From Aliivibrio sp. 1S175 (GTDB lineage Bacteria > Pseudomonadota > Gammaproteobacteria > Enterobacterales > Vibrionaceae): a stretch of 64,000 nt of DNA. This document shows, piece after piece, positions 54,641 through 64,000 of the stretch. Below the pieces are notes generated by a model, which was given only the letters and a program-made list of their open reading frames with translations, had not been told where the DNA came from and made no database searches. The translations under genes and the position numbers were made by a program. Numbering within the stretch: position 1 is the stretch's first letter; every line of letters starts with the position of its first letter. The stretch is from contig NZ_MAJS01000079.1 in NCBI RefSeq assembly GCF_001690985.1, forward strand, positions 124,001 to 188,000, given 5' to 3'.

Positions 54641-55084
54641 TTAAGAGGTAAAAACTTGATACAGTTCTTGATCATTTTCCGCATGGCGAAGTTGACGTAA
54701 AACGTGTTTATCATTGAGTTTTTCGGCGACACTGGATAATGTTTTTAGGTGTAGCTTGCATTGTTCATCTGGCACGAGTAAAGCAAAGAGTACATCAACA
54801 GGGCGATTATCTATAGAGTCAAACTCGATAGGTTCTTGGCACTGAAGCAGAACAGCTACCGCATTATCACAGTTAAAAATTCGACCGTGGGGAATAGCGA
54901 TACCATTACCTATACCTGTACTTCCCATTTTTTCTCGGTTTAATAAACTTTCAAACAGTTCTTGAGGGTTTTGCCCTAGATGAGGGGCCGCAATTTCACT
55001 AATAAGTTCTAATGCGCGTTTTTTACTTGTACATTGGACCGCACTTTTAGTGCAGTCCAATGAAAGAATGGTACTTAATTGCAT
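54641..55084 (-). CDS. ptsN: Nitrogen-PTS EIIA protein
   Basis: A 147-residue EIIA-Ntr domain. GIGNGIAIPHGR contains the phosphorylated histidine (H66), and PVDVLFALLVPDEQ is the conserved core. In E. coli it regulates potassium uptake, sigma54-related and envelope functions. It begins one base after hpf, so translation is probably coupled. Confidence 0.94.
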   Translation of the reverse strand: MQLSTILSLDCTKSAVQCTSKKRALELISEIAAPHLGQNPQELFESLLNREKMGSTGIGNGIAIPHGRIFNCDNAVAVLLQCQEPIEFDSIDNRPVDVLFALLVPDEQCKLHLKTLSSVAEKLNDKHVLRQLRHAENDQELYQVFTS

Positions 55085-55085
55085 G

Positions 55086-55373
55086 TTAATGACTACTTAG
55101 TTTTTCTTTATGTTTATTGAGTTGGCGGACAAGTTTATCTACCAAACCATCAATAGCGGCATACATATCTTCTGCGTCAGAATGGGCGTGTATGTCACCT
55201 TGATTTACATGAAGTGTTGCTTCGGCCACATGAAGTACTTTTTCTAATTTTAATACGACATGCACATGATTTATATGTTCAAAAAAACGATCTAATTTTT
55301 GGAATTTAGTTTCTACATACTCACGAATACTATCGGTTAGTTCGACATTCTGACCTGCGATGTTTATTTGCAT
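55086..55373 (-). CDS. hpf: Ribosome hibernation promoting factor (short form)
   Basis: A 95-residue HPF/YfiA-family protein beginning MQINIAGQNVELTDSIREYV, with DIHAHSDAEDMYAAIDGLVD near the end. The short form acts with RMF to form 100S ribosomes in stationary phase. AAGGAAG lies ahead of the ATG; the gene is 19 nt after rpoN, the usual gamma-proteobacterial position (yhbH). Confidence 0.95.
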   Translation of the reverse strand: MQINIAGQNVELTDSIREYVETKFQKLDRFFEHINHVHVVLKLEKVLHVAEATLHVNQGDIHAHSDAEDMYAAIDGLVDKLVRQLNKHKEKLSSH

Positions 55374-55392
55374 AACACTTCCTTTCTGTTAA

Positions 55393-56862
55393 TTAAAGTA
55401 AACGCTTACGCTGATTCGACGGGGCAATACCAAGTGATTCACGATATTTTGCGATAGTACGTCGTGCAACTTGGATCCCTTGTTCAGCTAATAAGGTGGC
55501 AATTTTACTGTCACTTAATGGTTTAGCTTGATTTTCAGCTGCAACCAATTTTTTCACTAGTGCCCGAATCGCAGTTGATGAGCATTCACCACCGTTATCC
55601 GTACTAACATGACTAGAGAAGAAATATTTTAATTCAAAAATACCACGAGGGGTATGCATAAATTTTTGTGTTGTTACTCGAGATATAGTGGACTCATGCA
55701 TTTCTACATCTAAAGCGATGTCATTAAGCACCATTGGCTTCATCGCTTCTGCACCATATTCAAAGAAATCTTGTTGATGTTCAACGATACAACGGGAGAC
55801 TTTGAGTAGAGTATCGTTTCTGCTTTCTAAACTTTTAATTAACCATTTCGCTTCTTGCAAATTGGTTCGAATAAATTGTCCATCAGGGCTGTTTCCCATC
55901 CCTTTACCTAATGCTTCATATTCTGCATTAACTTTTAAGCGTGGAATACTATCAGGGTTCATGGTTACGACCCACTTCCCATTATGTTTAAATACAGAAA
56001 CATCAGGAATAACATATTCAGTATCTGTATCAATAACACGATTACCCGGACGGGGATCAAGCTGATGAATTAGCGACATGACTTGTTTTAAATCTTGTTC
56101 TTTTAGCTTAGTCTCTTTTGCTAATTGTCGGTAGTCACGGTTACCTAATAAATTAATATACTCGGTTAAAATTAATGTAGTTTCAGGAAGCCAAGGTGTG
56201 TCTTTAGGGTAGGTAACCAGTTGTAATAGTAAGCACTCTGCAAGATTTCGAGAGGCAACACCTAGAGGGTCAAATTGTTGAATACGTTTAAGTACCGCTT
56301 CAACTTCATCCATTTCTACTTCATCATGACCAACACTTTCTAATACTTCATCAAGGTGAATGGTAAGATAACCATTGTCATCTAATGACTCAATGATGGT
56401 GGTTGCAATCGTTCGGTCAATATCACTGAATGGCGTTAGATCGGCTTGCCACATTAAATAGTCTTGAAGACTTTCCGTTGTTTCACCTTGATAAAGAGGG
56501 ATATCGTCATCAATGGCTAAGCCTGTACTGCCACTGTTGGCGCTGTAAACATCATCCCAGCTAGCATCCATCTCTAATTCTTCAGAAATATTATTACTGT
56601 CAATGACATCACTGCTATCTGTTACCACTTCTTCTTTTTCTGCCGGTATTGTTTCTTTTTCTGATGCAGGTTCAGGAGAAAGTAAACTTTCAGGCGTACT
56701 CAATGGCTCTTCTTCGACATCAAGAAGAGGATTAGAATCGAGGGCTTCTTGGATCTCTTGCTGCAGGTCAAGTGTCGATAATTGTAGTAATCGAATGGCT
56801 TGCTGCAACTGTGGAGTCATTGCAAGCTGTTGTCCCATTCTTAGCTGAAGAGATGCTTTCAT
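55393..56862 (-). CDS. rpoN: RNA polymerase sigma-54 factor
   Basis: A 489-residue sigma54. The glutamine-rich activator-interacting region I ([20 protein letters not shown]) is followed by an acidic region II (about 50-130), the core-binding region, a helix-turn-helix and the RpoN box [14 protein letters not shown] near the C-terminus. It directs transcription from -24/-12 promoters, including flagellar, nitrogen and biofilm genes in vibrios. It lies 22 nt after lptB. Confidence 0.97.
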   Translation of the reverse strand: MKASLQLRMGQQLAMTPQLQQAIRLLQLSTLDLQQEIQEALDSNPLLDVEEEPLSTPESLLSPEPASEKETIPAEKEEVVTDSSDVIDSNNISEELEMDASWDDVYSANSGSTGLAIDDDIPLYQGETTESLQDYLMWQADLTPFSDIDRTIATTIIESLDDNGYLTIHLDEVLESVGHDEVEMDEVEAVLKRIQQFDPLGVASRNLAECLLLQLVTYPKDTPWLPETTLILTEYINLLGNRDYRQLAKETKLKEQDLKQVMSLIHQLDPRPGNRVIDTDTEYVIPDVSVFKHNGKWVVTMNPDSIPRLKVNAEYEALGKGMGNSPDGQFIRTNLQEAKWLIKSLESRNDTLLKVSRCIVEHQQDFFEYGAEAMKPMVLNDIALDVEMHESTISRVTTQKFMHTPRGIFELKYFFSSHVSTDNGGECSSTAIRALVKKLVAAENQAKPLSDSKIATLLAEQGIQVARRTIAKYRESLGIAPSNQRKRLL

Positions 56863-56884
56863 TATTTAGCGATACCTTTCTATG

Positions 56885-57610
56885 TTACAACTTAAACTGA
56901 TCACCAAGATAAACGCGTTTTACGTGTTCATCATTTAAAACGTGATCTGGAGTGCCGTTTGCGATCATGTGTCCCTGACTTACGATATAAGCGTGTTCAC
57001 ATACATCAAGGGTTTCACGAACATTGTGGTCTGTAATTAACACACCTAAACCGCGATCTCTTAAATGTTGAATGATTTTTTTGATATCGATTACAGAAAT
57101 AGGGTCTACACCAGCAAAAGGTTCATCAAGTAAAATGAATTTTGGGTTGGCAGCTAGAGCTCGAGCTATTTCTACCCGACGACGTTCACCACCAGAAAGC
57201 GCCATACCATTACTGTTACGGATATGCTGAATGTTAAATTCATCCAGTAACTCTTCAAGCTTATCTAGGCGTTCTGCTTTTGATAGATCCTTACGAGTCT
57301 GAAGTACTGCCATGATATTATCAAAAACAGATAACTTCCTAAAAATAGAGGCTTCTTGTGGTAAATAACCAATCCCCATTTTTGAACGGTTATGCATTGG
57401 TTGGAGTGAAATATCAACACCATCAATCGTGATAGATCCTTCATCACGAGAAACCAAACCTACTATCATATAGAAAGAGGTTGTTTTTCCCGCACCATTT
57501 GGTCCTAATAAACCGACAATTTTTCCAGACTCAACAGTTAGGCTTACATCGGAAACCACTTTACGGCTGCCGTATGTTTTTGCGAGATTTTTTGCTTCTA
57601 AAATGGCCAT
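56885..57610 (-). CDS. lptB: LPS transport ATPase LptB
   Basis: A 241-residue ABC ATPase with Walker A GPNGAGKT (36-43), Q-loop [17 protein letters not shown], signature [15 protein letters not shown] and Walker [13 protein letters not shown]. It powers LptFG extraction of LPS from the inner membrane. Two bases separate it from lptA. The E. coli order kdsD-kdsC-lptC-lptA-lptB-rpoN is preserved. Confidence 0.97.
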   Translation of the reverse strand: MAILEAKNLAKTYGSRKVVSDVSLTVESGKIVGLLGPNGAGKTTSFYMIVGLVSRDEGSITIDGVDISLQPMHNRSKMGIGYLPQEASIFRKLSVFDNIMAVLQTRKDLSKAERLDKLEELLDEFNIQHIRNSNGMALSGGERRRVEIARALAANPKFILLDEPFAGVDPISVIDIKKIIQHLRDRGLGVLITDHNVRETLDVCEHAYIVSQGHMIANGTPDHVLNDEHVKRVYLGDQFKL

Positions 57611-57612
57611 AA

Positions 57613-58110
57613 TTATTTTTTATTCAATTGGCTAGGCTGAAGGATAGTCGTAACACGTTCGTTTTTACCACCATCAGCAATCAGTTTTTGGGTCTGCATA
57701 TTATAAGTAATGACTTTGCCTTGAATGATACTATCGTCTTGAGTTAGCTCGGCATCATCGGTCATTTTTAGAAATTCTTTTTCTAATTCATAACGCAGTT
57801 TGTTTGATCTTCCCTTTAGGGTCTTTCCATCGTCAGTCAATTGACTAAAGCGGGCGGGTTTTCCGTAGGCTTCTAAAATTTCACGCCCTTCCTTTCCTTG
57901 AGGTCGAATAACGACGAGTTTGTCAGCAAAAATTTTAATGCTGCCTTGTTTCAACGTTACATCACCCAGAAAGGTCACTTGATTACTTTGCATATCAAAG
58001 TGTTGTGAATCCGAGTTGATGTGAATTGGTTGTTCTGTATCGCTGCTTAGTGCCCAACTTGAAGAGCTAAATATTAAGCCGGCAAGTAGACTAATTTGTG
58101 AAAGCTTCAT
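57613..58110 (-). CDS. lptA: Periplasmic LPS transport protein LptA
   Basis: A 165-residue OstA-like protein with signal peptide (about 1-21, ending SSWA) and the [20 protein letters not shown] start of the mature bridge domain; [19 protein letters not shown] is the conserved centre. ATG 58110 with AAGGT upstream is chosen over ATG 58125. It forms the periplasmic bridge that carries LPS between LptC and LptD. Overlaps the end of lptC by 20 nt. Confidence 0.93.
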   Translation of the reverse strand: MKLSQISLLAGLIFSSSSWALSSDTEQPIHINSDSQHFDMQSNQVTFLGDVTLKQGSIKIFADKLVVIRPQGKEGREILEAYGKPARFSQLTDDGKTLKGRSNKLRYELEKEFLKMTDDAELTQDDSIIQGKVITYNMQTQKLIADGGKNERVTTILQPSQLNKK

Positions 58111-58654
58111 AGATACCTTGTACATTCTTTAATAGGGTCGCTTGTTGAGTGCTAAAATTACCTTTCATGCCAACGCCTGTCGTTTCAAACGTTGGACCAA
58201 CAAGATTGACGACATCTTCGGTCATAAAATCTTTAGTTGAGAGATCTATGGTTAAGCTGTCAGTTGTCATTGTTTCAAAAGCGGCGTCGGGCAATAAGTT
58301 TTTGACAATTACATTACCATTTAAATAAAGGATATGCTTTTTATCTAACACCCCAATATCAGATATTATTTCCCATTCTTTTATTTCGCCGTCTTTAAAG
58401 ACAAAAAGATGAGGCGTCGTAAAATTGGTTTCACCTGTTTGAGAAAAACGGGCTAATGCTTTAGCGTTAATCTGGTAATTGCGAACACCATTTTCAGCAT
58501 AATTATTATTACTGACATTTTTACCTGTAAATACTGGTACTTGCTGATCTGGCGTTATTTGTTGCTCATTTTGTGAGTACTCATAATATAAGTAATATCC
58601 AGACCAGCTAGATATTACTAATAATATGGCCATGCAAAAATGTTTTAAAGTCAT
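58091..58654 (-). CDS. lptC: LPS transport protein LptC
   Basis: A 187-residue bitopic protein with a single N-terminal helix (about 5-22) and a periplasmic beta-jellyroll (ENGVRNYQINAKALARFSQT, VNLVGPTFETTGVGMKG). It receives LPS from LptBFG and passes it to LptA. The ATG overlaps the kdsC stop by 4 nt. Confidence 0.93.
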   Translation of the reverse strand: MTLKHFCMAILLVISSWSGYYLYYEYSQNEQQITPDQQVPVFTGKNVSNNNYAENGVRNYQINAKALARFSQTGETNFTTPHLFVFKDGEIKEWEIISDIGVLDKKHILYLNGNVIVKNLLPDAAFETMTTDSLTIDLSTKDFMTEDVVNLVGPTFETTGVGMKGNFSTQQATLLKNVQGIYEAFTN

Positions 58655-59211
58655 ATACTCAAGCCTTTATGTTGCTCGAGTTCACCTTTTGCTTCTAGGA
58701 TTAGGTCACTGACCTCTCGAACAGCACCATGACCTCCTTTGATGGTAGTCACATAGTTTGCTCGCTGTACTAGTAGCGGGTGTCCGTCAGCAACACAGAC
58801 TTTTAATGCCACTTTATCCATAACAGGCCAATCGATGAGGTCATCTCCAATATACCCTGTGTGCTCAGGACCTATATTGAGTTTAGTTAAAATATCGTCG
58901 TATGCTTGCAATTTATTGTCTTGGCCTTGGTAGATCAATTTAATCCCAAGCGCTGTCATACGGTTTTCTACAATTTTAGAATTTCGACCAGTAATGATGG
59001 CTATCTCGACACCTGCAGACATTAATGATTTTACGCCGTAACCATCTCGAGTGTGGAATGTTTTTAGCTCTTCTCCGTCGTTGCCCATGTAAACAAGGCC
59101 ATCAGAGAATACCCCATCAACATCACAGATTAGTAGTTTTATGTCTTTAGCGATATTAAATACAGATTCTTCTACATCGCCATAGAGTGTTGAAATGAAT
59201 TTAGTTGTCAT
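58651..59211 (-). CDS. kdsC: 3-deoxy-D-manno-octulosonate 8-phosphate phosphatase
   Basis: A 186-residue HAD phosphatase. The nucleophile motif is LLICDVDGVFSDG (D30, D32), motif II is AIITGRNS, and GYIGDDLIDWPVM is motif IV. It releases phosphate from Kdo-8-phosphate, the last step before CMP-Kdo formation. One-base overlap with kdsD. Confidence 0.95.
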   Translation of the reverse strand: MTTKFISTLYGDVEESVFNIAKDIKLLICDVDGVFSDGLVYMGNDGEELKTFHTRDGYGVKSLMSAGVEIAIITGRNSKIVENRMTALGIKLIYQGQDNKLQAYDDILTKLNIGPEHTGYIGDDLIDWPVMDKVALKVCVADGHPLLVQRANYVTTIKGGHGAVREVSDLILEAKGELEQHKGLSI

Positions 59212-60185
59212 TACATTACCCCTGCTTTTAATAAGTCATGCATATTAAGAGCGCCAACTAAGCGATTATTTTCATCGCACAGTAGCAAGCCATTAATTTT
59301 CTTATCTTGCATTAAATTTAAGCCTTCTACTGCTAATAAGTTTGGGTTTGCAACGGCAGGTGAAGGTGTCATTACTTCACCAATAGTTTGAGTATGAATA
59401 TCAACTCGATTGTCCAATAAACGACGTAAATCACCATCGGTAAAAATACCGATAACTTTTTGTTCGTTATCAACAATGGCGGTCATGCCAAGACCTTTTT
59501 CAGATACTTCAAGCAAGGCTGTTTTAATAAGAGCGTCTTTGGTGACCATTGGCAATTCATCATCTTTATGCATGATATCAGATAATAATAGCAGTAATTT
59601 ACGACCTAACGCGCCACCAGGGTGAGACAGGGCAAAGTCATCAGCCGTAAACCCTTTTGCTTGCAACAGAGCAACGGCAAAAGCATCGCCCATGGCTAAA
59701 GTAGCTGTAGTGCTTGATGTAGGAGCCAACCCTAAAGGGCAAGCTTCTTGAGGCACGGTAATTTGCAAGTTAACGTCTGCTACTCGGGCCATACTTGATT
59801 CAGGCTTACCTGTCATTGTAATAAGGGTAATACCAAGGCGCTTAATTACAGGCAGTAAAGCTAGGATCTCGCCAGCTTCGCCAGAGTTTGAAATGGCAAT
59901 AACTACATCGCCTTTTTCAATCATACCTAAATCACCATGGCTGGCTTCTCCTGGATGAACAAAAAAGGATGGTGTACCTGTACTGGCTAATGTGGCGGCA
60001 ATTTTATTACCGATATGTCCCGATTTCCCCATCCCCATAACAACGACCTTACCCTTACATTCCAGCATTAATTGGCATGCTTTAGTAAAATCATCATTAA
60101 TGTAGTTATTCAGTTGGATGAGTGCATCAATTTCAATTTGAAGAACATTTTTTCCTGCTTTGCAGAAATCAAACTGAGTTGCCAT
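59211..60185 (-). CDS. kdsD: Arabinose-5-phosphate isomerase
   Basis: A 324-residue protein with an N-terminal SIS domain (VVMGMGKSGHIGNKIAATL, HPGEASHGDLGMI) and two C-terminal CBS domains (about 205-320). It converts ribulose-5-phosphate to arabinose-5-phosphate, the Kdo precursor. It heads the ten-gene run to ptsO and has its own promoter candidate rather than following yrbG directly. Confidence 0.95.
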   Translation of the reverse strand: MATQFDFCKAGKNVLQIEIDALIQLNNYINDDFTKACQLMLECKGKVVVMGMGKSGHIGNKIAATLASTGTPSFFVHPGEASHGDLGMIEKGDVVIAISNSGEAGEILALLPVIKRLGITLITMTGKPESSMARVADVNLQITVPQEACPLGLAPTSSTTATLAMGDAFAVALLQAKGFTADDFALSHPGGALGRKLLLLLSDIMHKDDELPMVTKDALIKTALLEVSEKGLGMTAIVDNEQKVIGIFTDGDLRRLLDNRVDIHTQTIGEVMTPSPAVANPNLLAVEGLNLMQDKKINGLLLCDENNRLVGALNMHDLLKAGVM

Positions 60186-60248
60186 CGGGTTACCACCTTT
60201 ATTTGGGTTATAGCAGATGTATGATCTAGAGGAGTAGCGTATACAATT

Positions 60249-60276
60249 ATTATGCCATATACCAGAGGTAGTTCAA
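60249..60276 (-). promoter_or_regulatory. Candidate promoter of the kdsD-kdsC-lpt-rpoN run
   Basis: On the minus strand TTGAAC (60271-60276), a 16-nt spacer and CATAAT (60249-60254, five of six matches) form a sigma70 promoter, with TGG directly before the -10 as an extended element. It lies about 64 nt before the kdsD ATG. Confidence 0.6.
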
Positions 60277-60310
60277 GATGGAGTGGTTTCTAATGAGGAG
60301 GGGAATGTGA

Positions 60311-60354
60311 AAAATAGAAAGGTCATCAATTAATGCAAAGTTTTATTGATGACC
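60311..60354 (-). terminator. Terminator after yrbG
   Basis: A perfect 10-bp stem GGTCATCAAT/ATTGATGACC (60321-60330 and 60345-60354) with a 14-nt loop is followed on the minus strand by TTTCTATTTTT. It separates yrbG from the kdsD operon. Confidence 0.7.
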
Positions 60355-60387
60355 TATTTGTGTTCTGGTGGTTATGTAACGATAGGA

Positions 60388-61356
60388 TTACATGGTGTAG
60401 AAAAGGTAACCTTGGTAAGCCAAGAAGCATGTGACTAAAATGCTACCTTCAATTCTGTTAATGCTACGGCTCTTACCTAGTGCCATAAACAATAATAAAA
60501 TGGATACGCCCATCATTACGTAAAAATCTCGATTCATTAAATCTGGGCTTATTTCTGATGGGTTAATTAGCGCAGGGATCCCCATAACGGCAAGGATATT
60601 GAATACGTTTGAACCGATAATATTACCAGCAGCCATATCGTCTTCACCTTTTAAAACACCAGCGACTGAAGCTGCAAGTTCTGGAAGGCTTGTCCCTAAC
60701 GCAATAATAGTTAAACCAATAACGAGATCACTCATACCAAAATACTTAGCAATAACAACCGCGTTGTCGATCAGCATGTTTGCGCCAACAGGCAATAAGA
60801 TTAAACCAACAACAACCCAAAATAGAGCTTTTTTGTTTTCAACACCTTCTGGTATTTCAGATTCTTGCTCTTCAAGAAGACGGTCACCATTTTTTTGCTC
60901 GCTTTTACTTATATAAAGCATCGCAATAATGAAGACAGCAAAAAGAGCAATTAACAATAAACCTTCATTAAAGCCAAGGTAATTATTGTACATGATACCG
61001 CCAGCCAGCAGGGTGACAATTAACATCAATGGTAATTCACGACGGATGATGCCAGAGCTGATAGCAAGGGGTTTGATTATAGCGGTAATACCTAAAATTA
61101 ACGCAATGTTAGCGATGTTGGAACCAATTACATTACCCACGGCGGTATCTGTTTTACCATCAAGTGCAGCAGCGGCGGATACCATCATTTCAGGTGCTGA
61201 TGAACCCATCGCTAGGATAGTCATACCAATGACTAATGGTGAAATTCCGTAGTTTCTCGCTAACGCGGCAGAACCAAATACCAGTTTATCGGCGCCCCAA
61301 ACAAGTAGAGATAGGCCAACGATAAGAAGTAGAGACGGCATGAGCAGCTCTGTCAT
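60388..61356 (-). CDS. yrbG: YrbG-type calcium/sodium antiporter (CaCA family)
   Basis: A 322-residue exchanger with about ten membrane helices and the two inverted alpha-repeats of the family: MGSSAPEMMVSAAAAL with GNVIGSNIANI, and LGTSLPELAASVAGVL with GNIIGSNVFNI. ATG 61356 with AAGGAAAT upstream is used; the open frame continues to 61401. It diverges from mlaFEDC and ends at its own terminator. Confidence 0.93.
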   Translation of the reverse strand: MTELLMPSLLLIVGLSLLVWGADKLVFGSAALARNYGISPLVIGMTILAMGSSAPEMMVSAAAALDGKTDTAVGNVIGSNIANIALILGITAIIKPLAISSGIIRRELPLMLIVTLLAGGIMYNNYLGFNEGLLLIALFAVFIIAMLYISKSEQKNGDRLLEEQESEIPEGVENKKALFWVVVGLILLPVGANMLIDNAVVIAKYFGMSDLVIGLTIIALGTSLPELAASVAGVLKGEDDMAAGNIIGSNVFNILAVMGIPALINPSEISPDLMNRDFYVMMGVSILLLFMALGKSRSINRIEGSILVTCFLAYQGYLFYTM

Positions 61357-61540
61357 GGTGTTAATTTCCTTTTGGTAGAAGATGTTTTTATAATTAATCA
61401 CTAATTTTGACGCTTCTCTTACAAAAAGGAAAGCAAAAAGGCGGACCTGTGAGGGGATATTCTAAAGAATGTTAAAAATAATAAGTTTGATGGATAAGTT
61501 AACGTATACTTATCATTATGTTGCTAGTGAAGAGCTTTTG

Positions 61541-62362
61541 ATGAAAAGTAATGATATGGACACAACGACAACCTTAATAAATGTTGAAAACTTAACCTTT
61601 AAACGTGGTGAACGGCTGATTTTTGATGATATTAGCTTATTCGTTCCAAGGGGTAAAATTACCGCGATCATGGGACCATCAGGAATTGGTAAAACGACTT
61701 TATTACGCTTGATTGGCGGACAGATTTTACCTGAGTCGGGTAATATACATTTTGAAGGATGGAATATTCCTAAATTAGGTCGAAAGGAATTGTATTTAGC
61801 GCGTAAGAAAATGGGGATGCTATTTCAATCTGGTGCTCTATTTACTGACATGAATGTGTTTGATAACGTCGCTTTTCCATTGCGCGAACATACTAAATTA
61901 TCAGAAGAGTTCATTCGTACCTTAGTGCTGCTAAAGCTTGAAGCTGTCGGATTACGCGGAGCAGCCGAATTGATGCCAAGCGAACTGTCTGGAGGTATGG
62001 CTCGTCGTGCAGCGTTGGCTCGTGCTATTGCTCTTGATCCCGATTTAATTATGTATGACGAACCTTTTGTGGGGCAAGACCCGATTACGATGGGTGTTTT
62101 GGTTGAGTTAATTCGTAATTTAAATGATGCATTAGGGTTAACGTCTGTTGTTGTTTCTCATGATGTTCCTGAAGTCATGAGTATCGCTGATCATGTCTAT
62201 TTATTGGCTAACGGTAAAATTATTGCTCAAGGTTCTCCTTTTGAGCTAGAAAACAATCCAGACCCTCAAGTACGACAATTTTTAGATGGCCGTTCTGACG
62301 GACCCGTTCCTTTTCGCTTTCCATCGAAACCATTAGCTGAGGAGTTATTTCCTGGTGAGTAA
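61541..62362 (+). CDS. mlaF: Phospholipid transport ATPase MlaF
   Basis: A 273-residue ABC ATPase with Walker A GPSGIGKT (45-52), [20 protein letters not shown], signature [15 protein letters not shown] and Walker [13 protein letters not shown]. The C-terminus [16 protein letters not shown] is MlaF-specific. It drives MlaE in maintaining outer-membrane lipid asymmetry. ATG 61541 has GAAGAGC upstream; the frame is open to 61469. A TATACT at 61505-61510 may be the -10. Confidence 0.95.
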   Translation: MKSNDMDTTTTLINVENLTFKRGERLIFDDISLFVPRGKITAIMGPSGIGKTTLLRLIGGQILPESGNIHFEGWNIPKLGRKELYLARKKMGMLFQSGALFTDMNVFDNVAFPLREHTKLSEEFIRTLVLLKLEAVGLRGAAELMPSELSGGMARRAALARAIALDPDLIMYDEPFVGQDPITMGVLVELIRNLNDALGLTSVVVSHDVPEVMSIADHVYLLANGKIIAQGSPFELENNPDPQVRQFLDGRSDGPVPFRFPSKPLAEELFPGE

Positions 62363-63149
62363 TTTCTCTTTAATCTTATTTGTTGAAAACATTGGTAAGC
62401 GAGCGCTTTCAACATGCGAAGCTATTGGTCGAGCGACTTTTATGCTTTTTGGGGCGATCATTGCAAAGCCTCAACCCGTAAGAATGTTTCCATTGTTATT
62501 GCAACAGCTGTATTCAGTCGGTGTGTTATCGCTTGTAATTATCGTGGTCTCAGGGCTATTTATTGGCATGGTGATAAGTCTTCAAGGTTACGTGATCTTG
62601 GTCGACTACGGTGCAGAAACCAGTCTCGGTCAATTGGTGTCACTTTCGTTATTACGTGAACTAGGCCCAGTGGTTACCGCCTTATTATTTGCTGGGCGTG
62701 CCGGTTCGGCATTAACCGCAGAAATAGGGTTAATGAAAACGACAGAGCAGTTGTCTAGTATGGAAATGATGGCGATAGATCCTTTGCGTCGTATTATTGC
62801 CCCACGCTTATGGGCGGGTGTTATTTCAATGCCATTATTGGCGATGATCTTTATGGCTGTGGGTATATGGGGTGGTCAAATTGTTGGTGTTGAATGGAAA
62901 GGTATTGATCACGGAAGTTTTTGGTCAGTAATGCAAGCATCGGTCGATGTACGCCATGACATTGTTAACAGTTTAATTAAGTGTGTCGTGTTTGCGTTTG
63001 TCGTGACATGGATTGCTTTATTTAATGGCTATGATGCGACCCCAACGTCAGAAGGGATCTCATTAGCAACAACACGAACGGTAGTGCATTCGTCACTGGC
63101 GGTATTAGGAATTGATTTTGTGCTTACAGCACTGATGTTTGGGAATTAA
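62355..63149 (+). CDS. mlaE: Phospholipid transport permease MlaE
   Basis: A 264-residue permease with an amphipathic N-terminal helix and five membrane helices. [19 protein letters not shown] and [18 protein letters not shown] are the permease signature. It forms the inner-membrane core with MlaF, MlaD and MlaB. Its start overlaps mlaF by 8 nt. Confidence 0.95.
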   Translation: MSNFSLILFVENIGKRALSTCEAIGRATFMLFGAIIAKPQPVRMFPLLLQQLYSVGVLSLVIIVVSGLFIGMVISLQGYVILVDYGAETSLGQLVSLSLLRELGPVVTALLFAGRAGSALTAEIGLMKTTEQLSSMEMMAIDPLRRIIAPRLWAGVISMPLLAMIFMAVGIWGGQIVGVEWKGIDHGSFWSVMQASVDVRHDIVNSLIKCVVFAFVVTWIALFNGYDATPTSEGISLATTRTVVHSSLAVLGIDFVLTALMFGN

Positions 63150-63151
63150 TC

Positions 63152-63646
63152 ATGCAGCAAACACGTAAAATAGAATTATTAGTCGGATTTTTTGTTTTGG
63201 CTGGCGCGGCAGCATTATTGATGTTGCTACTAAAAGTCGCCGATGTTCGTAGTGGTGGTAGCGGTGAGTATTACACTATTAATGCACAGTTCGATAATAT
63301 CGGCAGTTTAAAGTCTCGCTCACCGGTTAAGATTGGGGGTGTTGTTGTCGGTCGTGTTTCCGGTATTACATTAGATATCGAAACCTACTTACCGGTTGTC
63401 AGTATGCAAATTGATAAACAATTTGGCCAATTTCCTGAAACTTCTGCGGCACAAATTTTAACAGCAGGATTAATTGGCGAACAATATGTAGGTATCGTTC
63501 CTGGTTTTATTGATGAAGACATTGATATGCTTGGTGAGGGTGACTACATTGAAGACACTAAATCAGCATTAGTATTAGAAGACATGATAGGGCAAGTGCT
63601 ATATAGCATTGGTGGTGATTCATCAGAAAAAAGTGAGGATAAGTAA
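63152..63646 (+). CDS. mlaD: MCE-domain lipid-binding protein MlaD
   Basis: A 164-residue bitopic protein with an N-terminal helix (about 8-28) and one MCE domain (YTINAQFDNIGSLKSRSPVK, VKIGGVVVGRV). ILTAGLIGEQYVGI is the conserved pore-loop region. Forms a hexameric ring on MlaE in the periplasm. Its stop overlaps the mlaC start by one base. Confidence 0.95.
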   Translation: MQQTRKIELLVGFFVLAGAAALLMLLLKVADVRSGGSGEYYTINAQFDNIGSLKSRSPVKIGGVVVGRVSGITLDIETYLPVVSMQIDKQFGQFPETSAAQILTAGLIGEQYVGIVPGFIDEDIDMLGEGDYIEDTKSALVLEDMIGQVLYSIGGDSSEKSEDK

Positions 63647-64000
63647 TGAAGTTAGGAATGAAAATCGTAGGGATCATACTTTCCCTTTTTATTGGTGTCG
63701 CTCAAGCTGAACCGATTGATAAAACCAAACCTTATGAAATGATGACAAAAGTCTCTGAAGACACTTTTGCGCGACTAAAAGCAGAGCAAGTCGCTATTCA
63801 AAAAGATCCAAATATATTAAAAACGGTCGTTGAAGAAGAATTAATGCCGTACGTTAATGTAAAATATGCAGCGTATAAACTACTTGGACCTCATCTTAAA
63901 AAAACGACAGCAGAAGAAAGAGAACAATTTGTAACGGCTTTTCGTGGTTACCTCGTGTCGTCATACGCTCAAGTATTAACGTTATATACAAACCAACAAA
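63646..64000 (+). CDS. mlaC: Periplasmic phospholipid carrier MlaC, cut by window edge
   Basis: The first 118 codons are present, running off the right edge. A signal peptide (about 1-20, IILSLFIGVAQA) is followed by the MlaC fold start (KPYEMMTKVSEDTFARLK, MPYVNVKYAAYKLLGPHLKK, EREQFVTAFRGYLVSSYAQV). It shuttles phospholipids between MlaA and MlaFEDB. The ATG overlaps the mlaD stop (TAATG). Confidence 0.93.
   Translation, partial: MKLGMKIVGIILSLFIGVAQAEPIDKTKPYEMMTKVSEDTFARLKAEQVAIQKDPNILKTVVEEELMPYVNVKYAAYKLLGPHLKKTTAEEREQFVTAFRGYLVSSYAQVLTLYTNQQ

Overview
The window looks like a large-chromosome segment of a low-GC Vibrionaceae, most likely Aliivibrio (the A. fischeri group). This rests on gene order: lysC, pglL, uvrA, galU, ssb, csrD/mshH, the complete MSHA pilus locus, mreBCD, maf, rng, yhdP, tldD, darP, pmbA, then the rpoN/lpt/kds/mla block. 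It also rests on family-level protein recognition and AT-rich intergenic DNA. No rRNA, tRNA, CRISPR array, transposase or prophage gene was found. Both ends cut genes: lysC on the left and mlaC on the right.

Layout. (1) 1-1817: the start of lysC behind a lysine riboswitch, diverging from a class V aminotransferase. (2) 1829-7568, minus strand: a PglL-type O-oligosaccharyltransferase, uvrA (with a LexA-box candidate) and galU. (3) 7704-19502, minus strand: a tight ten-gene Wzx/Wzy-type exopolysaccharide (EPS) operon. Reading with transcription it encodes the initiating phosphosugar transferase, an outer-membrane barrel, a short OPX exporter, a Wzc-like co-polymerase, flippase, polymerase, three glycosyltransferases and a small unknown membrane protein. 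It has one good sigma70 promoter candidate. (4) 19800-38903, plus strand: ssb, csrD (mshH) and the MSHA genes mshI to mshQ. (5) 39026-51896, plus strand except darP: cell-shape genes and maf-rng-yhdP-nit-tldD-pmbA. (6) 51975-60185, minus strand: mgtE, then a ten-gene run from kdsD to ptsO covering Kdo synthesis, LPS transport, sigma54 and nitrogen-PTS genes. (7) 60388 to the end: the exchanger yrbG, diverging from mlaFEDC.

How it fits together. Most of the window concerns the envelope and surface: EPS synthesis and export, a glycoprotein-type ligase, the MSHA pilus, MreBCD, LPS Kdo and Lpt genes, and Mla lipid transport. GalU makes UDP-glucose, a plausible EPS precursor. MshE has an N-terminal MshEN tandem typical of c-di-GMP binding. 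CsrD is a degenerate GGDEF/EAL protein of the Csr system.

The best candidate for something under-described is the EPS operon. Its Wzc-like protein has lost the visible Walker A and Walker B motifs and the C-terminal tyrosine cluster. Its OPX protein is short and paired with a separate beta-barrel. Its last gene is a 134-residue membrane protein I cannot name. A second unusual feature is an MshQ with four exact-length 37-residue repeats near its N-terminus. All calls were made by reading the sequence, with no database search.
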